Shown piece after piece: positions 53,000-62,490 of a stretch of DNA of 64,000 nucleotides. The DNA is from Rheinheimera sp. 1928-s (lineage in GTDB: Bacteria > Pseudomonadota > Gammaproteobacteria > Enterobacterales > Alteromonadaceae): positions 186,001 through 250,000 of the forward strand of contig NZ_JARIXP010000004.1 in assembly GCF_029269265.1 (NCBI RefSeq), in the 5' to 3' direction. Within the stretch, counting starts at the first letter, position 1. Every line of letters starts with the position of its first letter. The translations under genes were made by a program, and so were the position numbers. A model generated the notes under the pieces. The model was not told where the DNA came from, did no database searches, and was given only the letters and a program-made list of their open reading frames with translations.

Positions 53000-55188
53000 T
53001 GACAGCCTTAACGGATTTAACGGGCTCCTCCCAGCAGAATGTTATCGATCTGCGCAAATACATGTCCATCATCAATATCAATAAATGGCGCATTCTGAGC
53101 ATGGCTGTACTGGTCAGTATTCTGGCGGTATTGGTGGTGCTGAATATCCAGTCCAGATATGCTTCTACGGCTACCTTATTGATAGAAAGTCAGCAGGCAA
53201 AAGCTGTCTCTATTGAGGAAGTCTATGGCATGAACTCTAGCCAGCAGGAATATTACCTGACTCAGTTTGCCATATTAAAATCACGCTCTATCGCAGAAGA
53301 TGTAGTCGATAAACTGAATTTAAAAAACCACCCTGATTTTGTAGCAAAGCCTGATGTCATCGACAACCTCAAAGATTTGTTGGCTTTTATTCCTAAAAAA
53401 GATACTGAGTTAACGGCAGAGCAAATTGAGTTTCGAGCCAGAGAAAAGCTGATCACTGAATTTCAACAGCGCTTAACTATTAGCCCAATTGCAAAAACCC
53501 AGTTGGTACAAATCGGCTTTACCACCTTTTCAGCAGAGCTGGCCTCACAAGTCGCCAATGCGGTCGGAGAAGCTTATGTCCATAGCCAACTCGAAGCTAA
53601 ACTCGGCATTACCCAAAGAGCATCCAGCTGGCTTGGCAGCCGTTTAGCGGAATTACGCATTGAGTTGGACGAGTCTGAAGCGCAACTGCAAGCCTATCGT
53701 GAAAAAGAAGGCCTGATTGATGTTGAAGGTGTACGTGGTTTAGGTGGAAAAGAGCTGGCAAGATTGTCGGACGAATTAACCGAAGCCAGATCCCGCAAAG
53801 CGCAAATCGATGGCTTTATCCGGGTAATACGCCAGTACGGCATCAACAATATGGAACAACTGGAAAGTCTGCCGGAAATTACCGCGCATAAAGGCGTACA
53901 GGATGTAAAAACTCAGTTGGTACTGACAGAACGCAGGGTATCAGAGCTGTCAAAAGTTTATGGCGCCAGGCACCCTAAACTGATGGCAGCCCAAAGTGAG
54001 TTGACAGCGGTGCAGGATAATCTGCATGGCCAGATCAGAAAGCTAATTTCCGGTATTGAAAATGAAGCCCGCGCTGTGCAGGAGAATGTTAGCTCGCTGG
54101 AAGCTGAACTGTCGAAAGCTAAAATCCAGTATCAGGATGTAAGCTTAAAGGAAACTTCCTACCAGCGGCTGGAGCGTGAAGTGTTAACTAACCGCCAGCT
54201 GTATGAAACATTTTTAGCCCGGCAAAAAGAAACCCAGGTGACCAGTGACTTTAATTCAGCTATTGCCCGTTTTACGGATATAGCGGTAACGGCAACAGAG
54301 CCAGTCGCGCCCAAACGCAAGCTGATCGTCATACTGGTTTTTATCGCCACCTTGGGTCTTGGCATACTGGTGGCTTTTGTTCTGGATGCGTTAAACGACA
54401 CCATTAAATCGCCTTATGATGTAGAAAATCATTTAGGTCAGCGAGCCCTGGGGTTTATGCCTGAACTTTCACATAAAAAACACCAGGATTTGCCTTTATA
54501 CAGTTTCTTTTCCGATCAGCAGAAACAATATGCCGAAGCAGTTCGCAGCATCAGAACCAGTCTGACGCTGCTGTCTCTGGACAAGCCCATGAAGTTAATA
54601 GAGCTGACCTCTTCAGTGCCCTCAGAAGGTAAATCTACGGCGGCTGTCAATTTAGCCTTTGCTTTTGGCCAGATGGAAAAAGTACTGCTGATTGATGCAG
54701 ATATGCGCCGGCCTTCGCTGGCTAAACGATTTGGCTTACCGGCCTATCAACCTGGTCTTGCCAATTTAATTGCCGGTCGTGAACAGCTCGATGATTGTAT
54801 TGTGCTGGATGAAAAATCAGGGATCAGTGTATTGCCTGCCGGTAACGTACCGCCCAATCCACTGGAGCTGTTGTCCTCTCCCCGCTTTGCTGAACTATTA
54901 AAACAGCTGGCACAACGCTACGACCGAATTATTATTGATACGCCGCCAGTGCAGGCAGTAAGCGATGCTTTACTGATCGCCAAGCAGGTAGATGCAGTGA
55001 TCTATGTTGTGGCAGCTGACCAAACCCGCGGCACTGCGGTACAAAACGGTATAGCCAAGCTGCTGCAAACCGAAAATAACTTCTCTGGTGTGATACTGAA
55101 CAAAATAAACATGAAAAAAATAGCACAAAGTTATGGTGACTACAGTCACTACGGCTATGAGCATTACCACAGCAACGAGAAAAACTAA
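52999..55188 (+). CDS. Polysaccharide co-polymerase with tyrosine autokinase domain (Wzc-like)
   Basis: Chain-length control and BY-kinase activity are combined in 729 aa. The Wzz domain has membrane helices at about 33-52 and 435-456, with a long periplasmic coiled coil (about 210-400, ending in the GNVR-type LEREVLTNRQLYETFLARQKE). The cytoplasmic kinase has Walker A VPSEGKSTAA (Lys545), Walker A' LLIDADMRRPS and Walker B IIIDTPP. A C-terminal Tyr cluster (YGDYSHYGYEHYHS) is the expected autophosphorylation site. It overlaps its neighbours by one base on both sides. Confidence 0.95.
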   Translation: MTALTDLTGSSQQNVIDLRKYMSIININKWRILSMAVLVSILAVLVVLNIQSRYASTATLLIESQQAKAVSIEEVYGMNSSQQEYYLTQFAILKSRSIAEDVVDKLNLKNHPDFVAKPDVIDNLKDLLAFIPKKDTELTAEQIEFRAREKLITEFQQRLTISPIAKTQLVQIGFTTFSAELASQVANAVGEAYVHSQLEAKLGITQRASSWLGSRLAELRIELDESEAQLQAYREKEGLIDVEGVRGLGGKELARLSDELTEARSRKAQIDGFIRVIRQYGINNMEQLESLPEITAHKGVQDVKTQLVLTERRVSELSKVYGARHPKLMAAQSELTAVQDNLHGQIRKLISGIENEARAVQENVSSLEAELSKAKIQYQDVSLKETSYQRLEREVLTNRQLYETFLARQKETQVTSDFNSAIARFTDIAVTATEPVAPKRKLIVILVFIATLGLGILVAFVLDALNDTIKSPYDVENHLGQRALGFMPELSHKKHQDLPLYSFFSDQQKQYAEAVRSIRTSLTLLSLDKPMKLIELTSSVPSEGKSTAAVNLAFAFGQMEKVLLIDADMRRPSLAKRFGLPAYQPGLANLIAGREQLDDCIVLDEKSGISVLPAGNVPPNPLELLSSPRFAELLKQLAQRYDRIIIDTPPVQAVSDALLIAKQVDAVIYVVAADQTRGTAVQNGIAKLLQTENNFSGVILNKINMKKIAQSYGDYSHYGYEHYHSNEKN

Positions 55189-55928
55189 TGTATGACCTGC
55201 ATTGTCATTTATTACCAGGTCTGGATGATGGTGCCCAAACCGCAGCAGAGGCGCTGAGCCTGCTGCGACTGGCTCAGCACAATGGCATCAGCCATATGGT
55301 GATCACACCTCATATCAACCCTGGCCATTTTGACAACACCAAAGCCATGATCCACAAGGGCCTGGTGGCTTTAAAACAACTGGCGAAAGAGCATCAACTG
55401 ACAGTGCGACTGGCCGCTGCGGCAGAAGTGCGTTTATGTGCAGAGCTGCCCAGCTGGGTGGAAACATCGGTCTTACCTTATCTGGGCGAATATCAGGGCT
55501 ATAAGGTATTACTGCTTGAGTTGCCGCATAGCCATGTACCCGAAGGCACGGATCGCTTAGTGAAATGGCTGTTGGGTAAAAATGTACTGCCGATGATCGC
55601 TCATCCGGAGCGGAACAGGGAAATCCAGAGCGATCTGAAAAAACTGCAGCCCCTCCTGCGTTTGGGCTGCTTAATGCAGTTAACCGCCAGCTCAGTGCTG
55701 GGCGACATGGGTGAGCGCAGTCAACAGACTGCACTTGAGCTGTTGCGTCAAAGGACTTTTCATATAGCGGCCACCGATAGTCACAATCAGCACCGTCGCC
55801 CCCCAAAACTGGCCGAAGCTCGTGACCTTATCGCTTCCTTGTGCGGTGATGACTATGCACAGCTATTGGTTGTAGAAAACCCCAAAGCAATCAGCCAGAT
55901 CCACTTTAATGATAAGACTTATGTCTGA
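55188..55928 (+). CDS. PHP-type protein-tyrosine phosphatase (CpsB/YwqE family)
   Basis: This metal-dependent phosphatase probably dephosphorylates the tyrosine cluster of the upstream kinase. The PHP motifs are DLHCHLLPGLDDG (3-15), ITPHINPGHF, AEVRL, MIAHPERNRE and AATDSH. At 246 aa it matches B. subtilis YwqE and pneumococcal CpsB. The start overlaps the kinase stop (TAATG), strongly suggesting a kinase-phosphatase pair. The usual gammaproteobacterial partner, the low-molecular-weight phosphatase Wzb, is absent here. Confidence 0.93.
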   Translation: MYDLHCHLLPGLDDGAQTAAEALSLLRLAQHNGISHMVITPHINPGHFDNTKAMIHKGLVALKQLAKEHQLTVRLAAAAEVRLCAELPSWVETSVLPYLGEYQGYKVLLLELPHSHVPEGTDRLVKWLLGKNVLPMIAHPERNREIQSDLKKLQPLLRLGCLMQLTASSVLGDMGERSQQTALELLRQRTFHIAATDSHNQHRRPPKLAEARDLIASLCGDDYAQLLVVENPKAISQIHFNDKTYV

Positions 55929-56694
55929 ACCTTGCCTCTCGTCCGGTGACAAGCTAAAAGTACCGCGCTTTGGCACCACCATAAGCCGTACTCTGGCCAT
56001 CCCTGCGTTGTTGTTGCTGGCAGCCACAGCCTGGTACATAGCTCCGACTGGGCTTGCCAGTGTCTGGTATTTTAAAGCCAGCAGCTCGCTGGAGCTTTGG
56101 TCAAAGCAACCGACTTTATTGAGTCTGGGTAGCTGGCAGCAAGCAAGTAGTGCTATCGATCAGGCCGTCCGGCTGCACCCCAAACATCCGCATTATTTGT
56201 TAACCAAAGCAAAAATCAATGAATGGGGCTGGTATGCGGGTTTTATGACAGGGAAAGAGTTGAAAGCAACTGAGCAGTATTATCTGGCTGCCATCAAAAC
56301 CAGACCCAACTGGCCTAATGCCTACGCAGACTATGCTTATTATCTGGCCGTAACTCAGTTACGGCTCACTGAAGCTTTTGAGCAATTAAAACTGGCGAAA
56401 CGTTACGGTCCTTATACGCCGGAAACCTTATTGCGTCAGTTAGCCGTCGGATTTTTGCGTTGGGACTCCCTAAACCCTGTGCAAAAAACAGAAACTCTTC
56501 AGACATTAAAAACAGTAGTGCTGACGGGCTACCCCATGCATAGTCAGGCCAGGATCCTTGTCAAAGAGACAAAACAACAGCAGGTGGCTTGCATTTATCT
56601 GACGGCCAATAAAAACGACTTTCCGGCGGATATTCAACAACGCATCCAAAAAGACTTTTGCCTTAAGGGTGCAGACTCAACGCAAGCACTTTAG
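55921..56694 (+). CDS. VpsP-like TPR membrane protein of polysaccharide synthesis
   Basis: The protein has an N-terminal membrane helix (ALLLLAATAWYIAPTGLASV) and then helical TPR-like repeats (SLGSWQQASSAIDQAVRLHPKHPHYLL; TRPNWPNAYADYAYYLA; LTEAFEQLKLAKRYGPYTPE). The combination and place at the end of a Wza-Wzc-PHP run match VpsP of Vibrio polysaccharide loci. Function is not known; it may scaffold the synthase. ATG 55921 overlaps the phosphatase stop by 8 bp; ATG 55909 is also possible. Its 3' end overlaps the convergent phosphomannomutase gene by 32 bp. Confidence 0.75.
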   Translation: MSEPCLSSGDKLKVPRFGTTISRTLAIPALLLLAATAWYIAPTGLASVWYFKASSSLELWSKQPTLLSLGSWQQASSAIDQAVRLHPKHPHYLLTKAKINEWGWYAGFMTGKELKATEQYYLAAIKTRPNWPNAYADYAYYLAVTQLRLTEAFEQLKLAKRYGPYTPETLLRQLAVGFLRWDSLNPVQKTETLQTLKTVVLTGYPMHSQARILVKETKQQQVACIYLTANKNDFPADIQQRIQKDFCLKGADSTQAL

Positions 56695-58093
56695 CCAGAA
56701 CTTTCCCGACCAGCGCTTTGGCTTTTTGTTCAGATACAGACTCCGCATAACATCGCAGTTCAGGCGCATTGCCAGAAGGGCGTAAATGCACTATGTCGCC
56801 ATTACTCAAACTTAACCGCAGCCCATCTGTGGTATCGACAGACAGCACTTTTGCATCCAGCCCTAACGCAGAGACAAAAGCCTCAGTGTTGATCGCCGCT
56901 TCGCTCAGCAGTTGCTGACTCAGCTCTGTTGCAAAGTGACTCAAGCGCTGACTTGCAGTAAAGCGCTCTGGTAACTCTGATAACAGCTCTGACACCACTC
57001 TGCCTTTGGCAAGCTCTATCAGGGCCAGTAAAGGTAATACCGCATCCCGTGTCGGTAACGCAGTCAAACGTCTTGCCTGCTGTTGCAAATCACTGGCCAG
57101 TAAAAAACCACCATTGGCTTCAAAACCCGCCACAGCCTGATGCTGCTCTAGCTGACCGAATGCTTCAATCACATAAGGTGAGCCAATACGACTGCGCAGT
57201 ACCTGCAAGAAATAACCAGACTGTTCAATGGCAGTATTGCAACTGACAGGTACAGCCAAAGCCTGAATGTTTAATGCTTTGGCAGCCAGCAAACCAAGCA
57301 TATCCCCGCGCAGCCAACGGCCCTGCTCGTCCGCTACCAGTGGCCTGTCGCCATCCCCATCGGTAGAAAACAGCAGATCCAGTTGATGTGCCTGAGTCCA
57401 CTGCACAGCTTTTTGTTCATCTTCTTCAGATACAGCTTCGGTATCTACAGGCACAAAGTGATCTGAACGCCCCAGTCTGATCACACAAGCCCCTAACTGC
57501 TGCAGCAACTCAGCGTAAATATCACGTCCTGCGCTGGAATGCTCATAAATGCCTATGGTTAAGCCTTTGGCCAAATCCTTTGGAAACCAATCCAGATACC
57601 GTTGTTTATAGTCTTCGGCAGCAGCAGGGTTCGCCGTCAATGTTGCAGAGTGAGCAGGCCGGCTGAATGGCACCTCCACAGCAAGCATCTGCAGTTCGTC
57701 CTGCTTGGTAATTTCACCTTGGGGACGATAAAACTTCAGGCCATTGCGGTCAAAAGGAATATGGCTGCCTGTCACCATAATGGCTGCTATACCCTGCTTC
57801 ATCGCGGCGTAAGCCAAAGCTGGTGTAGGAATAACCCCATAATAATCCAGCTGAATCCCCAACTGCTGCACAGCAGCGGCACACCAGGCAGCTATTTCAG
57901 GGCTGCTGGGTCTGTTATCTATGGCCAGAGCTATACGCTGTACATCAGCGTTTTGTTGCAGCAATTGAATAAATGCCAGAGTAAAGGCACAACACAGCTG
58001 TGGTGTAAAATCGACGACCAGACCACGGGCTCCACTGGTGCCAAATTGCACTGAGCTTTGCCGGATCAGCTCGCTACTGATGAAGTGAGCCAT
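56663..58093 (-). CDS. Phosphomannomutase / phosphoglucomutase
   Basis: This alpha-D-phosphohexomutase interconverts mannose-6-P and mannose-1-P for GDP-mannose. The active Ser110 lies in VTGSHIPFDRNG, the metal loop is DGDGD (245-249), the sugar-binding loop is FEANGG, and the phosphate-binding loop is RPSGNAPELR. The variant TGSHIP (instead of TASHNP) occurs in some sugar-nucleotide mutases. Length is 476 aa. AAGGAGG precedes the ATG, 9 bp after the manC-type gene. It is the last gene of the minus-strand unit. Confidence 0.92.
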   Translation of the reverse strand: MAHFISSELIRQSSVQFGTSGARGLVVDFTPQLCCAFTLAFIQLLQQNADVQRIALAIDNRPSSPEIAAWCAAAVQQLGIQLDYYGVIPTPALAYAAMKQGIAAIMVTGSHIPFDRNGLKFYRPQGEITKQDELQMLAVEVPFSRPAHSATLTANPAAAEDYKQRYLDWFPKDLAKGLTIGIYEHSSAGRDIYAELLQQLGACVIRLGRSDHFVPVDTEAVSEEDEQKAVQWTQAHQLDLLFSTDGDGDRPLVADEQGRWLRGDMLGLLAAKALNIQALAVPVSCNTAIEQSGYFLQVLRSRIGSPYVIEAFGQLEQHQAVAGFEANGGFLLASDLQQQARRLTALPTRDAVLPLLALIELAKGRVVSELLSELPERFTASQRLSHFATELSQQLLSEAAINTEAFVSALGLDAKVLSVDTTDGLRLSLSNGDIVHLRPSGNAPELRCYAESVSEQKAKALVGKVLAKVLALSLHP

Positions 58094-58102
58094 CTGGCCT
58101 CC

Positions 58103-59524
58103 TTAAGTTCTGCCATACCTGTCTTCAAAACGCACTATATCGTCCTCACCTAAATAACTGCCCGATTGCACCTCAATCAGTTCCAGCAGCACTTTTCCCG
58201 GATTCTCCAGTGCGTGCACTGCGGTGACGGGAATATACACCGACTGATTTTCAGTAATAAATTGTTCAACCCCATTAATAGTTACTCTGGCAGTACCAGA
58301 AACCACTATCCAATGCTCGGCTCTGTGATGATGCATTTGTACCGACAGTTTAGCACCTGGCTTGACGCTAATACGCTTGACCTGAAAACGTGGGCCCAGA
58401 TCCACAGAATCATACTTGCCCCAGGGACGGTACACTTCACGGTGAACATTCACTTCAGGACGGCAGGCCGCTTTTAGCTGGCTGACAATATGTTTAATGT
58501 CCTGGGTATGATCTTTGTGAGCCACAAGCACCGCATCCTTGGTATTGACGATCACCAGATCCTGTACCCCAACCACAGCAATCAGTTTGTCGTCAGAATG
58601 CACATAAAGATGATGCGAATTGTGCAGGAATACTTCGCCGCGCAGTACGTTATTTTGCTCATCTTTGCTGGCCACCTGCCATAAGGCAGCAAAGCCCCCG
58701 ACATCATTCCATCCTGCGTCTAAAGGCACCACCACAGCATCTTTAGTTTTTTCCATCACCGCATAGTCGATAGACTCTTCAGGGCAACGACGAAAAGCTT
58801 CGTTATCAATGCGGATAAAATCCAGATCTTCGGCCAGTTGCGCAACTGCATCCTGACAGCATTGGTAAATGTCAGGCCTGAACTGCTTCAGCTCAGCTAA
58901 ATAACGGGATGCTTTAAACATAAAGATGCCGCTGTTCCAATAGTAGTCACCACTGGCCAGATAAGCTTCAGCAGTTGCCATATCTGGCTTTTCAACAAAA
59001 GCCATCACCTTATAGACAGGATCATCCAACAGACCTGTCGCTGTCACCTCACCCCGCCTTATGTAGCCATAACCTGTTTCAGCATGAGCAGGCACCACAC
59101 CAAAAGTAACCAGCTTACCCTGCTCTGCCAACTCAGTGGCCTGAGCCACAGCGGCATGAAAAGCCGCAGCATTCTTTATAAGATGATCAGCAGCCAGTAC
59201 CAGTAACAAAGGGTCCTCGCCTTGTTTGCGGGCGATAAAAGCGGCGAGCGCTATGGCTGGCGCTGTATTGCGCCCTACAGGTTCAAGCAAAATAGCGGTC
59301 TTCAGCAGTTTTAACTGTTTCACCTGCTCCGCGGTAATAAAGCGGTTCTCTTCGTTACAGATAATCATCGGCGCGTGGTGATCCATGCCATTTAACCGCA
59401 ATAAGGTCTCCTGCAACATACTGTATTCACCACAAAGCGGGATAAACTGCTTTGGATAATTACTGCGCGATAAAGGCCACAAACGGGTGCCGGTTCCGCC
59501 AGCAACGATAATGGGATAAATCAT
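58103..59524 (-). CDS. Mannose-1-phosphate guanylyltransferase / mannose-6-phosphate isomerase
   Basis: This is a bifunctional type II enzyme (ManC/AlgA/XanB). The N-terminal pyrophosphorylase has [19 protein letters not shown] (9-27) and [20 protein letters not shown]. The C-terminal cupin isomerase has [29 protein letters not shown] and VSGTARVTI. It makes GDP-mannose for the polysaccharide. Length is 473 aa. The start overlaps the flippase stop by 4 bp, with AAGGAAG upstream. Confidence 0.95.
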   Translation of the reverse strand: MIYPIIVAGGTGTRLWPLSRSNYPKQFIPLCGEYSMLQETLLRLNGMDHHAPMIICNEENRFITAEQVKQLKLLKTAILLEPVGRNTAPAIALAAFIARKQGEDPLLLVLAADHLIKNAAAFHAAVAQATELAEQGKLVTFGVVPAHAETGYGYIRRGEVTATGLLDDPVYKVMAFVEKPDMATAEAYLASGDYYWNSGIFMFKASRYLAELKQFRPDIYQCCQDAVAQLAEDLDFIRIDNEAFRRCPEESIDYAVMEKTKDAVVVPLDAGWNDVGGFAALWQVASKDEQNNVLRGEVFLHNSHHLYVHSDDKLIAVVGVQDLVIVNTKDAVLVAHKDHTQDIKHIVSQLKAACRPEVNVHREVYRPWGKYDSVDLGPRFQVKRISVKPGAKLSVQMHHHRAEHWIVVSGTARVTINGVEQFITENQSVYIPVTAVHALENPGKVLLELIEVQSGSYLGEDDIVRFEDRYGRT

Positions 59525-60981
59525 ATAACTTCCTTGTCAGACTTTCTGTGCATCAAATCGAATCCATACTGGCCAGCAAATACGACAGCACAGATGGCCA
59601 GTGACAATAACGAAGCTTGAACAAGCATTAGTGTGGACGACAGGTAATCCGGCTCTGGCAGCGGAAAAATCGGCTCGAAACTGTACATCACAAAAGGCAG
59701 CATGATTAAAAAGCACACCTTGTAAAAGACATAAGAAGGCTTGACCTGAAAAATAAAACGGTACATCACAAAAAAACAAAACAGGTAATTGATGACAAAA
59801 GAACAGACGATTAACTGACAAAGTAACAAAATATTTTCCACATAAGCACCGACAGAAATTGCAATGAAGGTGCTGATGACGGAAAAAAGACCACAATAAA
59901 ACTGCAGTCTGGATTGGCCAAAAGATTGATAGATGGCTCCGGTTGCACTCAATACCATCTGCAGCGGAATGGAAACGGAAAAAACAGTCAGAATTGGATT
60001 AACGCTCTCCCAACCCGGACCAAATAACAAATACACTAAAGCACCAGAGCCATTATAAAAAACCATGGATACAAAAAGGCCTAAATAAGCCAGAGGTTGC
60101 AGTACCCGCAAAAACTCCGAAGCCACAAAACTTACATCCGCTTTGTGTTTAGTAAGCGTTGGCTGAAGAGCAGGCGTAATTGCAAAGGTAAAGAGTTGCA
60201 ACGGATATCGCATCACCTGATAGGACTTGTCGTAAAAAGCAGTCACATTCAGGCCAAAAAATTTCGCAACAATAATGGTATCGAGGTTTCTGGAGAAAAA
60301 ATTCACCAGGTTAAACAAAAACTGGAATTTGACAAAACTCACTATAGTTTTAAACACCACAAGGTCGCGGCCTAAGGCCGGCCGTCCGACTTCGGTTTGC
60401 GCAGACATCTGATAGTAAAAAATAAATCTGAATACAAAAGGAGAGCAGACTTTGAATAGCAGCGCATAAAATCCATAAGAAAAGTAAAACAGCACCAGAC
60501 ACATCAGTAAAGACACTGTTTCTGCATAGATTTCTGCTCGTGCAATCAGGATAAATTTGGAGCCACGCTGCAGTGAAGCCAATGGCGACGTAGTCAGACA
60601 GACAAAAAATACCGTGACAGCAATAAAAAGCGCTGCATAAGGCATGTCTTTCATACCAATCCAAAAGCAAACCAATGGAAACGCAAAGAAACTTAAAGTT
60701 GCCAGCAACAACCCCAGCAACAGGCTTAATGACATCAGGCCATTGCGCTGACTGACCGAAACATCATCCAAATACACCATGGCCGGAACAATGGAGGTGG
60801 AGCTGATTAGCACCATCAGGGTGATAAATACCTGAACAATAGCCACATAACCGAAATCGCCAGGGGCAAACAACCTGGCCAGCAGCACCATGGAAAAAAT
60901 CTGAAATGCATAGAGACTGTACTTGCCTAACAAGCTGCGTTTTATCGCTCGGTTTAACTCCAAACCAGATTGCTTCCTCAT
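59521..60981 (-). CDS. Polysaccharide flippase, MOP superfamily (WzxC-like)
   Basis: The 486-aa protein is hydrophobic throughout, with about 12-14 helices, and starts with [25 protein letters not shown], the typical beginning of Wzx/RfbX proteins. It continues with [20 protein letters not shown] and [23 protein letters not shown]. It would flip the undecaprenyl-linked repeat unit across the inner membrane. It overlaps both neighbours by 4 bp. Its presence indicates a Wzx/Wzy-type pathway, although no polymerase is in view. Confidence 0.9.
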   Translation of the reverse strand: MRKQSGLELNRAIKRSLLGKYSLYAFQIFSMVLLARLFAPGDFGYVAIVQVFITLMVLISSTSIVPAMVYLDDVSVSQRNGLMSLSLLLGLLLATLSFFAFPLVCFWIGMKDMPYAALFIAVTVFFVCLTTSPLASLQRGSKFILIARAEIYAETVSLLMCLVLFYFSYGFYALLFKVCSPFVFRFIFYYQMSAQTEVGRPALGRDLVVFKTIVSFVKFQFLFNLVNFFSRNLDTIIVAKFFGLNVTAFYDKSYQVMRYPLQLFTFAITPALQPTLTKHKADVSFVASEFLRVLQPLAYLGLFVSMVFYNGSGALVYLLFGPGWESVNPILTVFSVSIPLQMVLSATGAIYQSFGQSRLQFYCGLFSVISTFIAISVGAYVENILLLCQLIVCSFVINYLFCFFVMYRFIFQVKPSYVFYKVCFLIMLPFVMYSFEPIFPLPEPDYLSSTLMLVQASLLSLAICAVVFAGQYGFDLMHRKSDKEVI

Positions 60982-61964
60982 AGGACCTCTGCCAGATTTC
61001 TGATTTCCCCGGCAAACTTATGATTCACAATATCGATAGGAGTTTGAATAATTTTAGTTGCGGCTAATTCTTCATAACTGATGTCAGGAAGTTCGGTTTG
61101 ATTACTGACGATATAAAACTTGTCGCTGACCAACTCGTCGGCGATCTGTAGCTGATGGTCATCAGAAAACTCGTCAAAAGCCTGCAATCGTGGAATAAAA
61201 ATCACGGTTTTGCGGTAAGACAGCATTAAATTAATACTTCCTATGCCGCAATGACTGATCACCAGCGCCGACTTTTGCACATAGTTTTCCACGTCCTGCC
61301 GGCTCAAAGTGCTGATCATCCTATGATTAGTTTCTGTAGCAGAAATGAGATTAGGACCAGTCTGGATCACCCAATCGACTCGTTTGTCTTGGTACAGCGG
61401 CATAGATGCGATGTACTCAAAGAGTCGGGCAAACATGTACACATTTGTCCCTACGGTTACAAAGATAAGCGGTCGTTCGACAGCAACTTCTGCCTCTTTT
61501 GGATAGCTGTTTTCCGATAAGATATCAAAACATTTGCCTAAATACAGGCAATCAAATTTCTCTGCCATAGCTTTCCACTGACAAATAAAATAATTTGCCA
61601 GTTTCAATTTTTTAATCATTTTTCCTGTATTTGACAGCTCCTTTACACGAGACAAGGTATCGATAAATATCACCTTGCAACCAAACAATCTGGCCAATAC
61701 AGCAAAAGGTAAAAATATCGGGCCACCCGTGCTTATCACCACCTTAGGCATAAAACGGGCAAATAAATAAAACCCGATAAAGAAGTTCATCAGATGGATA
61801 AAAAAGTTAAACTGAGTACTTCTAACCACAATAACTTTGTTTGGAGTCCCGATCAGATTATTTATATTGGTAACAATAATAAAATCATCCAGCGCTGAGC
61901 ATGCACACAATGCTTGGGTCATATGACCACCCGATGTCGCAATAACAAATATTTTATTCGACAT
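60978..61964 (-). CDS. Fused Alg14/Alg13-like (PssD-PssE) glycosyltransferase
   Basis: The first half (1 to about 160) is Alg14/PssD-like: IATSGGHMTQAL, a hydrophobic anchor (FFIHLMNFFIGFYLFARFM), VVISTGGPIFLPFAVLARLFG and IDTLSRVKELSNTGKM. The second half (about 165-328) is Alg13/PssE-like (GT28 C-terminal): PLIFVTVGTNVYMFARL, VISHCGIGSINLML and FDEFSDDHQLQIADEL. In most bacteria these are two genes that work as a membrane-bound pair, adding a sugar such as glucuronic acid or GlcNAc to the lipid carrier. Donor and acceptor are unknown. Confidence 0.85.
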   Translation of the reverse strand: MSNKIFVIATSGGHMTQALCACSALDDFIIVTNINNLIGTPNKVIVVRSTQFNFFIHLMNFFIGFYLFARFMPKVVISTGGPIFLPFAVLARLFGCKVIFIDTLSRVKELSNTGKMIKKLKLANYFICQWKAMAEKFDCLYLGKCFDILSENSYPKEAEVAVERPLIFVTVGTNVYMFARLFEYIASMPLYQDKRVDWVIQTGPNLISATETNHRMISTLSRQDVENYVQKSALVISHCGIGSINLMLSYRKTVIFIPRLQAFDEFSDDHQLQIADELVSDKFYIVSNQTELPDISYEELAATKIIQTPIDIVNHKFAGEIRNLAEVL

Positions 61965-62487
61965 GACTAGCTCCCATTGGGTCTCTGAATCGCACTATTT
62001 TTGCCGGCACACCAGCCACAATGGCAAAATCAGGAACGGAATGGGTCACTACAGCACCAGCACCGACAATAGCTCCTCTGCCAATGATCACTCCGGGGAG
62101 TACCACTGCATTTCGGCCAATCCACACATCATCAGAGATGGTTACTGCACGTTCCTGGCTATAACCTTGCAGGCTCATCGGAGTGTCTGTTCGATCAAAC
62201 GCATGCATCCGGCTTAAAATGGAAACATTAGGTGCTATAAGGACATTATTGCCCAACGTTACTTTTTCTAAATAAACATTTTCATTGATCCGGCAACCGG
62301 ATCCGATTTTGATATTCTTACCATTCCCTATATAAAGATTAGGACCGATCATGGAAGGATTACCTCCGGGTTGAATAATTTTCATCACCCTTGTCAGATA
62401 GGCCACTCTCAAGTCACAGAAAAAAGAAACAAATCGTGCCGAAGGAAGTTTTGATATCAGCAAATAATATAAAATCAACTTAAACAT
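61954..62487 (-). CDS. Hexapeptide-repeat acyltransferase (WcaF/maltose acetyltransferase-like)
   Basis: The protein forms a left-handed beta-helix: repeats such as IGNGKNIKIGSGCRINENVYLEK and VWIGRNAVVLPGVIIGRGAIVGAGAVV, with the acetyl-CoA loop AFDRTDTP and the terminal PDFAIVAGVPAKIVRFRD. The catalytic His is in RMHAFD. It probably O-acetylates a sugar of the repeat unit. The first 40 residues form an N-terminal helical extension. It overlaps the next gene by 11 bp. Confidence 0.87.
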   Translation of the reverse strand: MFKLILYYLLISKLPSARFVSFFCDLRVAYLTRVMKIIQPGGNPSMIGPNLYIGNGKNIKIGSGCRINENVYLEKVTLGNNVLIAPNVSILSRMHAFDRTDTPMSLQGYSQERAVTISDDVWIGRNAVVLPGVIIGRGAIVGAGAVVTHSVPDFAIVAGVPAKIVRFRDPMGASHVE

Positions 62488-62490
62488 AGG

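Noticed and set aside
55315-55806. 163-aa minus-strand frame inside the PHP phosphatase gene
   Set aside because: It is fully antisense to a well-supported enzyme with all its metal motifs.
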